From NCBI GenBank assembly GCA_002007465.1, contig LNAC01000377.1:381018-445017 (forward strand): DNA of 64,000 nucleotides. The letters run 5' to 3'. The stretch is from Ailurus styani (Eukaryota; Chordata; Mammalia; Carnivora; Ailuridae). Each line of letters starts with the position of its first letter. Within the stretch, counting starts at the first letter, position 1. The notes beneath the pieces were generated by a model, which was not told where the DNA came from, made no database searches, and saw only the letters and a program-made list of their open reading frames with translations. Positions 46,263-57,480 of the stretch are shown in pieces. A program made the translations under genes and the position numbers.

Positions 46263-46849
46263 TCTTGCTCCCAGCTTCCGTGCCAAACTGACGGAGGACC
46301 GCTGCATTCAGTGGTAGCCTGTGGGCTTGAACTTAGGCAATCTGTGGCTTCCCAGCCACCTTTGGGGTCAGGCTAGGTGTGGTCTCTAGACAAGCAGCTT
46401 CCTTGGTACTTGAGGACCTGGCCTCCCCACAACTCATGTGGTGAGGGCTCCCTACACTAGCTTTCTGTTTGGCTTCAGATCATCAGCATCCCAGAGTGTC
46501 CAGCAGGTGGCTGGACCACCCCCAAAGGTCAGCCTTGGCCCCCGAGGTGGTGAAGTTCCCCTTACCCTGAGTGCTCACTGTCCCGGGGCCTCTCACGGGA
46601 CAGGGCTGGCTGATGCCCACAAAGCCCCCACTCTGCACACCAGGTGGTAGTGGGGGGGAGGTCCCTGGGGGCTCTCATCTTCCACCAAGGAGCAGGGTGC
46701 TGTTGTGAGTGGAACCCACTAGTGGGTCAGATAAATTGGTTTGAATCCTGGCATGCAGCAGGTGCTCAACACACCCCGGCTCTCAGTACAAATAGCAGAA
46801 GCAGTGGGAGCCATCATCCGTGTTCCTGGTGGACTGAGGTGCACCCGCC

Positions 46850-47120
46850 CATGCATCCAACAAATAGGTCTCAGTGCCTGCTGGATGCCAGGCCCTGTAC
46901 TAGACAGTGGGATGGGGATGTGAATTTGATGGAATTCCCTGCCCCCAGGGAGCTTCCATCGTACTGGAGGAGGCAGAATTCACAGGATAAGCACAAAAAC
47001 CAAGAGATGTTGGATCTTAATCAGTTCTATGGAAGAAAACAAAGCCGGAAAGAAGGATGGGGTGGAAGGGGGTTCCATTTTAAATTCGGCGGTATGGAGG
47101 TGAAATTGGAGCAAAGCCTA
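46850..47120 (-). mobile_element. L2 LINE 3' fragment, antisense
   Basis: 'CAACAAATAGGTCTCAGTGC', 'GCTGGATGCCAGGCCCTGTA' and 'CCCAGGGAGCTTCCATCGTA' follow L2 in reverse; 'GGAGGCTTCCCGGAAGAGG' at 47487-47512 is probably the same element continued. Confidence 0.82.
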
Positions 47121-47874
47121 GAAGGAGGTGAGGGAGAGAGCCATGCGCATGTACGTGCACAAGTGTCGCGTATCCGGTAGAGGCAGGCGAGCTACCGGCC
47201 CTCCCTGGAAAGCGACTGTCCACTGTGGACAGGGCGTCATTACACCGGGAGCGCGAGAGGAAGCAGACCCAGACCCGCAGGGCAGACGCTCCCACGTCAC
47301 AGGAGACGCCCATGTAGGTGCTGTGGGATGCTGTGGGAAATGGGGTGCACCTAAAACGGGGGCTTCCCAGAGAAAGAGGTACCAGACAGCCAGTTTGGGG
47401 ACCGGGTGGTGGAGGGTACAGGGTGGAAAACACAGACACAGTTAACTCCAGCTGAATGGACCCGAGACCTGCACTTCTGGGGGGCTGGAGATCAAGGAGG
47501 CTTCCCGGAAGAGGTGGCCGTGGGGCTGAGCCTGGCAGACAGGCATGATGTTGCTAGAAGGAGAAGCAGAGACGGCCTGGGCACAACGCTGTCAGGAAGT
47601 GCCTCTGATGGGGAGCCCGGAGTCCTGAGGTAAGGGCGGCTGTCCCCCTTCTCCAGGCTGCTGGTCTCTCTGATTCCCCACCCTGGCCCCGAGGAGGAGG
47701 AGGAGGCGGCACTGATGGATATGCGGAGGCTGGGCTGCTAGGCCCAGCTCTGTCACCATGCTCTCCCTCCCTCCGCCGGAGCCTGACACCCTGACCACTG
47801 AGGCATAAAAAACAGAGAATTGGAAGGCTCAGCCTGTCAGGCTGGGAGTGGCCCCCAGAGAGGCCTGAGGAAGA

Positions 47875-47878
<4 letters not shown>

Positions 47879-47928
<50 letters not shown>
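47879..47928. repeat. (GT)n microsatellite, about 24 units
   Basis: A pure GT run lies about 1.3 kb before exon 9. It is a likely polymorphic marker. Confidence 0.97.
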
Positions 47929-47930
<2 letters not shown>

Positions 47931-49269
47931 TCCGCCTGTGGTTGCCTGTAGAAACGGGGAGGGGACCAGGTAGGCCCAGGGGGTGGGAGCGGCCACCCCC
48001 CAGGCCTCCCTTATTGTTCCTGCCCTACCTGGTGGAGCCCCAGGGACCCTACATCTGGGCCAGGATGCTGAGGAAAGAGCGGCGCTCCAGGTCCTGCCTT
48101 CTGGTTGGTCCTTCTGGAGGCTCCCGCCCTTTGGCCCTCTGGCATCCTTGAGGAGAATCCATGGAAGCATGTCTGGGCTGAGGGTAGTCTCCTGAGGCTG
48201 TGTGACTCCTGTCACCACTGCCAGGGAGGGACCCCCATGCTCTGTAACCAGTGGCTTACAAAACCCCTCAGCAGCCGGCTACCAGCACAACGGGGGCCAG
48301 GCATTGCGGTCTCTGCTCTAAGTCCGGCCCAAACCGGACTCTGGGAATCCCAGGCACAGGGAGGAGACAGGCAGAAGCCAAAGCAGCAAGGTTCGCAGGC
48401 AGGAATTTTGAACTCCTTTCCTTTGACTGGCTGGTGGTAAACAGCCTCTCTGGGGGCTGAAGGAAGAGCACAGGAAGTGCCAGACGCAAGAAGCAGGGCC
48501 CCGTGAGCAGCTGGGCCAGAGTGAGCCATCCTCAGGTCCTACTGTGCTGCCTTTCCCCACTGCCATCCCTACTCTGACACAGCTCGTAGTTTCTGCCTGC
48601 GCATCCCCGGCCCCAAACAGCGGCCCTTTTCCCAATGCCCAGAAGGCCCCGACCTACTCCCTCTGCTGTGCTCTCCAGCCCTCTGGCCTGGCCCTTCATC
48701 TCAGCAAACTGCCATCTGCCTTCTCCTGGTATGGACCTGAGCACCCGTCTCATCCTGCCCGGTAGACCAGGGTCCCGGGAGCAGCCCCCCCTGGATTCAC
48801 AACAGAGGGCCAGACTAGAGCTGAGGTCACCTTTGGCTTCTCAGTCCAGAGCCACTCAGGAAACACGGGCAGTGAAATTGAACCCATGCTGGGGTACTGG
48901 AGTGCCTCAGTCAGGGCTGAGAGCCTGGCGGTCTGCAGCTTTGAACTTGGGTCAAGGTCATTTCGTGAGCGATCCTGGGCATCAGTTTTCTCACCTGTAA
49001 AATGGTCCAGTAACCCCAAGAGAACACCTGGCACACGGTAGTGTCACGGTATGCATGTTGGAGGCTGGGGTTCACTCCCTCTGCTACGGAAAATGTTACA
49101 GGGGGAAATACAAGGCCAGTGTTAGGGTCCTTGATAAGAACGTGGGCCAGACTTGCCTTTATTGGATATAAGAAGTACCTGCAGTTTCTGTAAGAGGCAA
49201 ATGCCACTGGCACTTTCCAACTTGACCTGACATTTGGTTCCTGTTTCTCTCCCCGCCCACCGCCTGCAG

Positions 49270-49356
49270 GGAGTGAGTTTTCCGGGAGCCCCTACAGCCA
49301 CCCTCAGTATCCCTCGTACAATGACTCCTGGAGGTTCCCCAACCCGGGGCTGCTCG
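49270..49356 (+). CDS. PAX5: PAX5 coding exon 9 (activation/inhibitory boundary, residues ~338-366)
   Basis: This exon continues the PAX5 C-terminus with Ser-Glu-Phe-Ser-Gly-Ser-Pro-Tyr and ends Asn-Pro-Gly-Leu-Leu. The aromatic and Pro/Ser content and the SPYSHPQY and [10 protein letters not shown] stretches are diagnostic for PAX5 against PAX2 and PAX8. The acceptor is CCGCCTGCAG and the donor GTGAGT. The length is 87 bases with phase 1 at both ends, so exon 9 can also be skipped without a frame change, matching known PAX5 splice variants. By published deletion work on the human protein, the activation segment runs to about residue 358 and the inhibitory segment follows, so the boundary falls inside this exon. 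One residue looks different from human: the codon at 49309-49311 is CCC (Pro), where I remember Ser352. If intron 9 were retained, translation would stop at 49407-49409 after 17 intron-affected codons. Confidence 0.97.
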
Positions 49357-49865
49357 GTGAGTACTGGTGGAAGCCTGTGGGGCCCCGGGGCCATCAGCTG
49401 CCCCATTAGGACCCCTCTTTGGGCCAGGGTCCCTTGACAGGCTGAGGTCTGGTCCCATAGTGGGGGTGGGTAGCTTGCCTCAGATTCATGCTATCCAGGA
49501 GTTGTCATGGGAGCTCCGGACAGTAAACACCACTCTGGCTCTGCTCGAGCCCTCATCTCTCCCCCAGATGTTTTGGTGGATAAGGGAAAATGGCAGAGAA
49601 GGGAAAGAGAGAAAAAAGGGCATTGAAGGAAGGGGGGAAGTGTAGGAAAAGTGCCTGCCCGGGAGTAACATATTTCTTAAGAATCATTGAATCTTCTGGG
49701 GAGAAATCTCTAAGAGGCAGCAAGGAGGCCAACTTGGATTGATTGGTAGTGGCTGCCTGTCTTGGTAAGGACTCTGAGGCTTAGTGATTGATTAGTCATG
49801 TCTGCCATGGACATCAGCAGAGCCAGCTCCATTGGGAAATTGATTGCCCGTGCCCAAAGGCCTTC

Positions 49866-49915
49866 TGCGTCCTGCCATTCCGAGCTCAACTGTGTCCTGC
49901 CATTCCGAGCTCAAC
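49866..49915. repeat. 25-base tandem duplication
   Basis: Positions 49866-49890 and 49891-49915 are identical except for one C/T difference (unit includes CCTGCCATTCCGAGCTCAAC). It is a recent local duplication in unique intronic DNA. Confidence 0.93.
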
Positions 49916-51109
49916 CTCTACCCAGGCCTCAGGCTGGCAGATGACCCATTGCTGGGACCAGCCTGACCTGTGTACATCATCAGAGATATTTGGGTCACTC
50001 CAAAGACCAAGCAGGGCTAACTCAGCCCTCCAAAGGCCAAGGACAGCTGACATGAAACCAGCTGGTGAGTGATAACAGGAGCTGAAGGTTCTGGAGCATG
50101 AAGCAGGGGCCCAGGGCTCACAGATGTTGGCTCACCACCTGGGGGCAGAGATAGCCAATGAGCCTTAAGCAGCAGCATGGATCCTGCCCCAGCAGTCAGC
50201 TGAGGAATTCCCGCACAGGTCAGGACGCACCTCACAGACCACCCAGGCTTATCTGTCCAGCTTTGCAAGGCCAGGTTAAGTCAGACTCTATTAATTCCTG
50301 GATCCTGAATTATTTTAGGACTGGGAAACAGACTTCACCAAAAAAGCAAGAACCTGGTCCCTTCAGACTCAAGTTTCCAGGTCATGGGTCTGTGATTAGG
50401 TGACTAGGGCAGGCATGTGACAGAGACACCACCCCTCCCTGGCTACTAGCCATTGGTGTACTTGGGCCTCAAGCTGCCTCCAGCTGCCCAGAGCCTTCTG
50501 GTAGGTCATGCAAACCTTTGAGGTACAATAAAGAACAATGCCAGTTAGTACTCCAGGACCCTAGGCCTAGAGATTTCATTTTATAGAACATTAGGATCTT
50601 ATTACTTTGCCCTCCAGGATGGGCTGATCTGTAGACCTCTTTTTTTGGTTTTGGTAAAAATCAATTCTAAATACTGAACCATGTCTCCACTTACCTAAGG
50701 CTTTTCCTGAAACGACCCCTCTGAGAGGCCCTGGTCTCTGAGTTGGCCCAGCTGTCAGTCGTAGGAGGCAAAGGATAACCACAGTCACCTTGAACCAGAG
50801 TCTTTCAGAGGGGTAGGGGCGGAGGGCTGGGTCTGGAGCCCGAGCAGATGACAAAGAGAGGCTGGGGCTGGGCGGCATCTGAAGCCTTAGCTGCTCACGC
50901 TGGAGTGAAGGCATTCTCATCCCTGGGTATTAGGCATGGGCTGTGTGTGCCTGGTATGGGAAGGTGCAGACTCTGTCTCAGGGAGCCTCCAGGCTGGGGG
51001 TGGGGGAGACTCCGGCAAAGGTGTCTATGCAGGGAGAGGGCCAGAGCCAGTATGGAGAGGAGGAAGAGCCAAAACTCTGTCCATCTAAAGGAGTACCAGC
51101 TCATTGTGT

Positions 51110-51310
51110 GGGCTCTGGGCAAAACTCATCACGTGGGTTACCTTATTTTATCATTTCAACAGCCCAAGGGATAGCATGCTATTATCTCTATTATACAGAT
51201 CAAGACAGTGAGGCTCAGAAAGGGTAATTCACTTACCCAAGGTTACACAGCCTGCAGGTGGCAGAATGAGGACTCAAACTCGGGTTACTCGGACCCCAGA
51301 GCCTATATAT
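51110..51310 (-). mobile_element. MIR SINE, antisense
   Basis: 'TATTATACAGATCAAGACAG', 'TTACCCAAGGTTACACAGCC' and 'GACTCAAACTCGGGTTACTC' are reversed MIR. Confidence 0.87.
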
Positions 51311-52383
51311 AGGTTATACCCATGACCAGGGTATGATGTGGTACTCTTACTCTCCCTAACCAATTAAGTTTGAACAGCACGACAGCCAGGAAAAGAGGCC
51401 TCATCCCTCCATAGGAAGCCTTGAGGGGCCTGAACACTCAGACCGTGTATGTGATGAGAATAGCTCTGATCAATTTTTGAAAGCCAGGTTTTGTATTTAT
51501 CTGTCAGACTTCCATTTGCAAACCACAGAATCCACTCTGGCTGGTTGAAGCAGAAAAACCAATTTATTAAGGGGTATTGCGGGCTTCCAGAATCTCCAGG
51601 AAAATCAAAGAGACAGGTGTGGGGGACACGGCGGGGACCACCACCCAGCCACAGCAGCAGGGCTGCCGGAGCCCTCCTGCCATGGCCGGGTGCAGGAGAG
51701 CTCGGCCCTGGCGCCCTGCAGAGCTGGGGGCCTCTGCAGATGTGCTCTCTCGGCCCACCCACTTCCTCCCGGTGTTCCCTTCCTGCTCGTAACACATGCA
51801 AGAGGCTCTAATAGGCAGAGCCCAGGGGACACAATGGTGTCCTAGTAGCAAGCGGAATGGGAGAACCAGTTCATTCAAAGAAGCAGGCCTCATACCAGAG
51901 GACACTCCGCAAACAGGAGAAGTCAGCACAGCACTGGGCAGTCGCAAACATGAGAAATGGCCCCTGCATTTCCCAACTCTGTAACCTGGGGAATCAGAGT
52001 CCGGTCATCCCCCATTCTGGGCCTCAGTTGCCTCAGCTATAGAATGAGGATAATTGCCACTGGCGGCGGTGTTCAGGCAGGAGCTGAACAGGGCGCTCTC
52101 CTGAGGCCCACAGCCCTGAATAAGCAGTGATCCCACGTTCCCGAAGACGAGAGAGACAGCGGGCTCACTGTACCATAGTCTTGCAGATAAGCTGCAGGCC
52201 CGTCCCCTCTACCAGACTGCCCTTTACCCAGCGTGTCCTTTAGCTGAAAGCATCCCCCGAAAGGTAGGCCGATTATTTCTGGGGAAGGTACCAGGGCATA
52301 GAAAGCTGCTCTGAGGCTCCCTGGTGCTCCTGCTAGATCAGTGGGAGCTGCAGAAACAGGTGAGAACCTCCCGCCCCGCCCCC

Positions 52384-52606
52384 NNNNNNNNNNNNNNNNN
52401 NNNNNNNNNNNNNNNNNNNNNNNNNNNNNNNNNNNNNNNNNNNNNNNNNNNNNNNNNNNNNNNNNNNNNNNNNNNNNNNNNNNNNNNNNNNNNNNNNNNN
52501 NNNNNNNNNNNNNNNNNNNNNNNNNNNNNNNNNNNNNNNNNNNNNNNNNNNNNNNNNNNNNNNNNNNNNNNNNNNNNNNNNNNNNNNNNNNNNNNNNNNN
52601 NNNNNN
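52384..52606. other. Assembly gap (223 N)
   Basis: A run of N is bounded on the left by CCGCCCCGCCCCC and on the right by CACACACACGC. Those flanks suggest an unresolved C-rich tract and a (CA)n microsatellite. Protein frames crossing it are artefacts. Confidence 0.99.
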
Positions 52607-53654
52607 CACACACACGCTCCCTCCCTCCTGTGTGCTCAGGCCCTCACATGCACTGCCCACACCCCAGCCAGCCAGCCTGGCGTCCCCTTCACCGAAACAC
52701 CCCCAAAGCCAGGATGGGGGATGCTGCCCTCTCAGGAGAACTCCCCGCCCCTCCCAGTCCCCCTCAGCAGGAGTGGCTGGCACGGTGCCCACACGAGGTC
52801 CAGCCAGGGCACAGCAGCCGGGTTGGGGAAGAAAGCAGGGGTCGGTCAGGATTAGAATGGGTGTGCCTGGGGCCACTCTAAGAGGATGAGGGAGTGAGCA
52901 GGAGTCTGGAATGACTGTGTCAAGAACAAATTGATAAAACTGTGAATTAGGAAGAATGACAGAAGAAAAGGACAAGTTTATTCTAGATGGAGATCTAATG
53001 GGCACCAGAAAGACACAGTGCTCTGTAAGGTGCTATTTTCATTTCTCCCGGTAAACGCAAGCATGTTTGATTTTTCGGGACAGGCTGGCCAAGAGATGAG
53101 GCTTTGGGCGGGGAGTGAGTCAGAGCAGGGGGTGAGAAGCGGCCTGTGGGGGACCTACAGGGCTGAGCCGGCATCCTCCCAAGAGGCTTCCTTCCACTGG
53201 CTGCCCTCGAGACCCCCGGTGAGGGCAGCCCCTGTCTCCCCACTCGTGTGCCCTGCCCAGGCCTGCAGGAACGTGCCCCCCAACAGACACACATATTCCT
53301 CTCTCCAGGGCTCCTCTGGCTGGCACTGCAGATTCCCCACGGGGGACTGTCCTCATGCTGTCCCCAACCCCGAAGAGAGGGCAGAGGAGGCTGGCTGGCA
53401 GGCATCTCTAAGCCAGGGAGGAGACAGAGGAGGCAGCAGAAAAAGCCATCATCTAAGCCACACTTAGGCATGGGGTGGGTGTCTCTGCCTTCTGGAACAG
53501 TACAGAGAGGCATTTCCCACTCCTCCTCCACTGTCATCGCTGCCTGAGCCGTACTCCCTCCCCAGGTGGCAAAGGGAGGAAGAAGTGTGTCTGTTCATTA
53601 GGACTGGGTTTGGAGGGCCAGCAGCACACGCTTAAGTGCCTCCCCCATCCTGCC

Positions 53655-53790
53655 CTCTAATTATGTTCTAGCTGTGTGATCTCGGGGAAGCTATTCAAGT
53701 TCTCTGTGCCTCAGCTTCTTCATCTGCTACATGGGGACAACACGAGGTTCTACCTGATGGAATTGTTTTGGAAATGGAAAGAGTGAATGG
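53655..53790 (+). mobile_element. MIR SINE, sense
   Basis: 'TTCTAGCTGTGTGATCTCGG' and 'CTCAGCTTCTTCATCTGCTA' are in MIR order. Confidence 0.82.
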
Positions 53791-53804
53791 CTGTAAGTGG
53801 CTTA

Positions 53805-53965
53805 GTGTAATTTCCAAAGCACTTTCACATCCTTGTCTCGTGGTGTCCTCCTATGGCCCCACTGTGACCCCCTTTTGCAGATGAGAAAACTGAGACTCAA
53901 GAGAGTGAAGCCACTTGTTCAAGTTCATTCAGCCAAGAGTGACAGAGTCCACACCTTGGTGCTCA
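53805..53965 (-). mobile_element. MIR SINE, antisense
   Basis: 'CTTTTGCAGATGAGAAAACT' and 'AGTTCATTCAGCCAAGAGTG' are reversed MIR, back to back with the sense copy. Confidence 0.78.
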
Positions 53966-54189
53966 GTTACAATACCTGGGAGACTCACCAGACTTGGTTT
54001 GGATTTGGCTAGAATTTCAAATAAATACGAGTCCACTCCCCCAGGGAATTGAGCAGCTCACTATTCCTGCCCCAAGAGATGCATGGTCTAGGGGCTACCA
54101 GGGACCCCACCACTGTCTACCTGGATAAGTACAGTCCACCAGCACTGGGGAGACAGGCCATGGACTGCACTATGGTGGGAAGAGTCCTG

Positions 54190-54310
54190 AATGCAGGCCA
54201 GGCTCTGTGCCTGTGGTTTGGGCACATGGTTTTGATTTGTGGAGCCTTATGTCCTTACCTGTAAAATGAGGCAATGGCCTAGCATCTCTAAGCTTTGTGG
54301 TTCTGAGAAT
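54190..54310 (+). mobile_element. MIR SINE fragment, sense
   Basis: 'CCTTACCTGTAAAATGAGGC' and the following CTAAGC TTTGTGGTTCTG fit MIR. Confidence 0.6.
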
Positions 54311-55280
54311 CTGCTGGTCTCCCTGAGCCTCCCAGACTCTTTCACCCCTGGGGAGGAGTTTGGGCACAGCATAGGCCTCCTGGAGGCCTCATCCAAGCGG
54401 GCAGTCCCAGAATGAAGCCTGGAGACAGTGGAAGGAACCCAGCCTGGCCCTGACCCTGGCTCTGTCCGAAGGTCACAGGCAGGAGGATTCTACCTTGCCC
54501 TTCTCCCATGGACTCCCATACCTCAGGCTCCCCATGTCTGTCTCTTCCTGTCCTCCAAACCCAGCCCAACCCGCATCCTCCAGGAAACCGGACTCTGCCA
54601 GAATCATCTTGCATTCCCCAGAGCTCTTTTCTCAGAGCTCTAATCCCCCTGCTGACTCTGAACGCTGGCCTGTGATGTTTGTGATTATTGCCCCTTACTG
54701 TCCACAACAGAGCCAGAAAAGAAGTGAGTGAATGGGCAGGGGTCTCCGCCATTGTGTTTACTCAGTGCTGCTGTGCATTTACTCATCCGACCCGGCTGTG
54801 GGCACAGGCCGCGTGCCCGGCTCCAGACCGGGGACTGAAGACAGACACCAGGCAGAGCAGAGCCCAGCCCCTGCATGTGTGGGGCTCTCCGTCCAGGGGC
54901 GGGGGAAGCAGCAGTAAAATAGATGCCTGGGGCCCCAGGTCCAGGCTGCAGAGGAGGCTGAGCTCAGGGTGGAAGCTTCAGGAAGCAGCATAGGAAGAGG
55001 CAGAAGCAACAAGAGGAGGATCAGATGGACTAACTCACCCGCCCTGGAGGCTGAGACGCGACGACACATGCGCGAGGCCGAAGAAGTGCTTCTCCTCGGG
55101 TAGTTGCTGTTGGCGGCAGGGTGTCCTTGAGACATCTGCAGACCTGAGCTCACCGGGGGGTGGTTTGTGCGCCGTGTGCGGTGGGAAACGGTGGTTGTGG
55201 GGGGCAAGCCCGAGAGGTGGGTGGGCCCAGGTCACAAAGGATCCACAGGGCCAACTAAGAAGTGATGGCTTTTCACCCTA

Positions 55281-55500
55281 TAGGCCAGAAGTCGGCAAAC
55301 TCATTCTGTCAAGGGCTGGACAGTAAACGTTGGGGGCTTGGCAGGCCACGCGGTCTCAGCTGCAGCAGTCAGCTCTGCTGTAGTACCATGAGAGCCTCCA
55401 CGGATAGCACAGAATCAAATGGGCAAGGCTGAGTTCCAGTAAACCATTATTTACTGAAACGGGCAGCAGGGCGGATTGGACCTGAGGGCCCCAGTCTGGC
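55281..55500 (+). mobile_element. hAT-Charlie non-autonomous element in intron 9
   Basis: 'GTCGGCAAACTCATTCTGTC', 'GGCAGGCCACGCGGTCTCAG', 'CATTATTTACTGAAACGGGC' and a right end 'GGGCCCCAGTCTGGCTCC' follow a known hAT-Charlie MITE pattern. It ends about 215 bases before exon 10. Confidence 0.8.
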
Positions 55501-55542
55501 TCCCCCAGCTCTAGATGCGGAGGTGGCCTTGAAATCTCGTGA

Positions 55543-55791
<249 letters not shown>

Positions 55792-56179
55792 CCCTCGGAG
55801 CCAGGCGGGCGCCAAGCACTTGTAACACATATCACTGAGGGCGATAGCCTCTCAGCCCCTCCGAAGACAGCCAGAGGGGCCCAATGAGACCATCCCCCCA
55901 GCAATCCCCTCTCGCCTGAAACTCCCTCCCAACCTTTTCCTGCCAGGGAGCTGGGGTTCTATGGTAAGGCCACTGGACTTCTAGACACACGTCCATTTCT
56001 AAGAGTCAATCAGTGAGCTTCTCCCAACAGCAACTGGGTCTCTGCAAAGCCACAGACTATTCTGCAGACAACTGTAGCCCCAGCCTAGCCTGCCAGTCCC
56101 CAGCTGTCTGACCATCCACCTGTCTTCCTGCCCCAGGCCTGGGAAGGAGAGCTTGCTTTTGTCACTTCAACAGCACCCG

Positions 56180-56187
56180 TGTAAATA
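56180..56187 (+). promoter_or_regulatory. Pumilio-type element (TGTAAATA) early in 3' UTR
   Basis: This is an exact UGUANAUA match about 390 bases after the stop codon. Together with the copy at 62790 it brackets the UTR, so both long and short UTR forms would carry at least one site. Motif evidence only. Confidence 0.35.
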
Positions 56188-57394
56188 CCTTCTTGCTTTT
56201 TTGTGGGCCTGAGGGTCCAACTGAGCAGACTGCCCACCCGTTATGCATCCAGTACTCCCGATGTGTCACAGGACATCTTAGACCTGTGTGCAGAGTATCC
56301 CCTCCGTCCTGGCTGCCCCCCACAGGTGGGCTTGGAGTTGTCCTTGAGACTAAGGATGCCCACCTCAGGGCCCAGCCTCCTGCTCACTGCTACTTCTTTA
56401 ATGTCTGGACTAGGAGGCTCATCGGGCTGGTTAAGCTTCAAGCTTCCCCCCGGAGATCCCTCCTCAGGAGAAACACACTGGAGAGATGCCCTGCCTTCAT
56501 GATTCCATTTTTCCGGGCCCAGTGCAGTGTGAGCAGCTCTTTTCCATATCAAAGGACTCAAAGAACTGTCTGGGAGATTCCTTCAGCTACCTAGTCTAAA
56601 GATGCTGTCCAAGGTGCTGACTGCATTGTGGACTTTGCAGGGGCTGGACAGGACCCAGAAGACCGTAGTCCAAGGCAGGGACTCCCAAGCCCCTGGAACC
56701 ACTGAACTGAACTGGGATGTGTTTTCTGAGGTGTGCCCAGGCTCATATTCACATTGGACACCCACCATGGACATTTCTCCCACCATCCAGGATGCCAGAA
56801 AGTGGATTCTGGGCATGTAGACAATAATTAACGAAAAGGACATTATTGCACTGCGGAGCACAAACACCTACAGCAGTCAGCCAGAACTTCCTGATTAGCA
56901 CCCCCCCCCGCCCCCGTCCTCGTGGAGCCTAGTATGCAGCTGGGAGTAGAGGTGGTGGGGTGGGAGCAGATGCCTAACTTTGCACAGTGGGTATATACCT
57001 ACTGATGCAAGGGGTGGTGATGGTTAGGGTCAAGGGCTCTGGGAGTTTGGAGGGGGAGCCTCACTGGAGGCTGGAGTGGTCAGAAAAAAACCACTTGGGA
57101 AGATGTGGCAGATAGAGGAAGGCCTTTTGGGAGAGGAGCAAGATAAGCAGTGAGGAACTGGTATGTGAACTGGGAGTGGTTTTGAAATAGGGGTGCCGGG
57201 GGCCTCAATTCCTTTAGTAGTCTCTCTTGCCAAGTCAGAACAGCAAGGTGAACACCTTGTCCCAATATGGGCTTCATTACAGAGATGAAAATGGACTTTG
57301 CTGTCTTGTGTGACAGTGTCCCTGATGTTTGCATGTCACCAAGTTGGCAAAGACCTGGGGCAGAGCAGAGCCTGCGCTTGAGGTTATTGGGCCT

Positions 57395-57480
57395 GGGAGG
57401 TCTTGTCCTGGCTGCACTGCTTCTTTGCTGTGCGACCTCGGACAAGACCTTCCCCTCTCTGAGCCTCGGAAGACTTGGTG
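57395..57480 (+). mobile_element. MIR fragment inside PAX5 3' UTR
   Basis: The order 'CTGTGCGACCTCGGACAAG', then 'CCTCTCTGAGCCTC', matches the core of the MIR SINE in sense orientation. It is an ancient insertion now transcribed as part of the UTR. Confidence 0.65.

Larger units (their letters stand above)
19385..49269 (+). other. PAX5: PAX5 intron 8 (29,885 bases)
   Basis: The intron is bounded by GTGAGT after exon 8 and CCGCCTGCAG before exon 9. Three CAN-SINEs lie in its first 9 kb; after 28046 only ancient repeats remain. I see no gene in it. Stretches with nothing recognised are 19500-21880, 22080-23430 (apart from an unexplained frame), 26640-27757, 29000-30300, 31870-33000, 34700-35800, 39300-40600, 40900-42080, 44460-45880 and 47550-48900. 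Blocks 30300-30720, 33540-33960, 38140-38440 and 42600-42850 look like unique, possibly conserved non-coding DNA and are listed separately. Confidence 0.9.

Noticed and set aside
52073..53005. A 310-codon minus-strand frame in intron 9
   Set aside because: It runs through the 223-N gap; most of its length is undetermined residues, so the open frame is an artefact.
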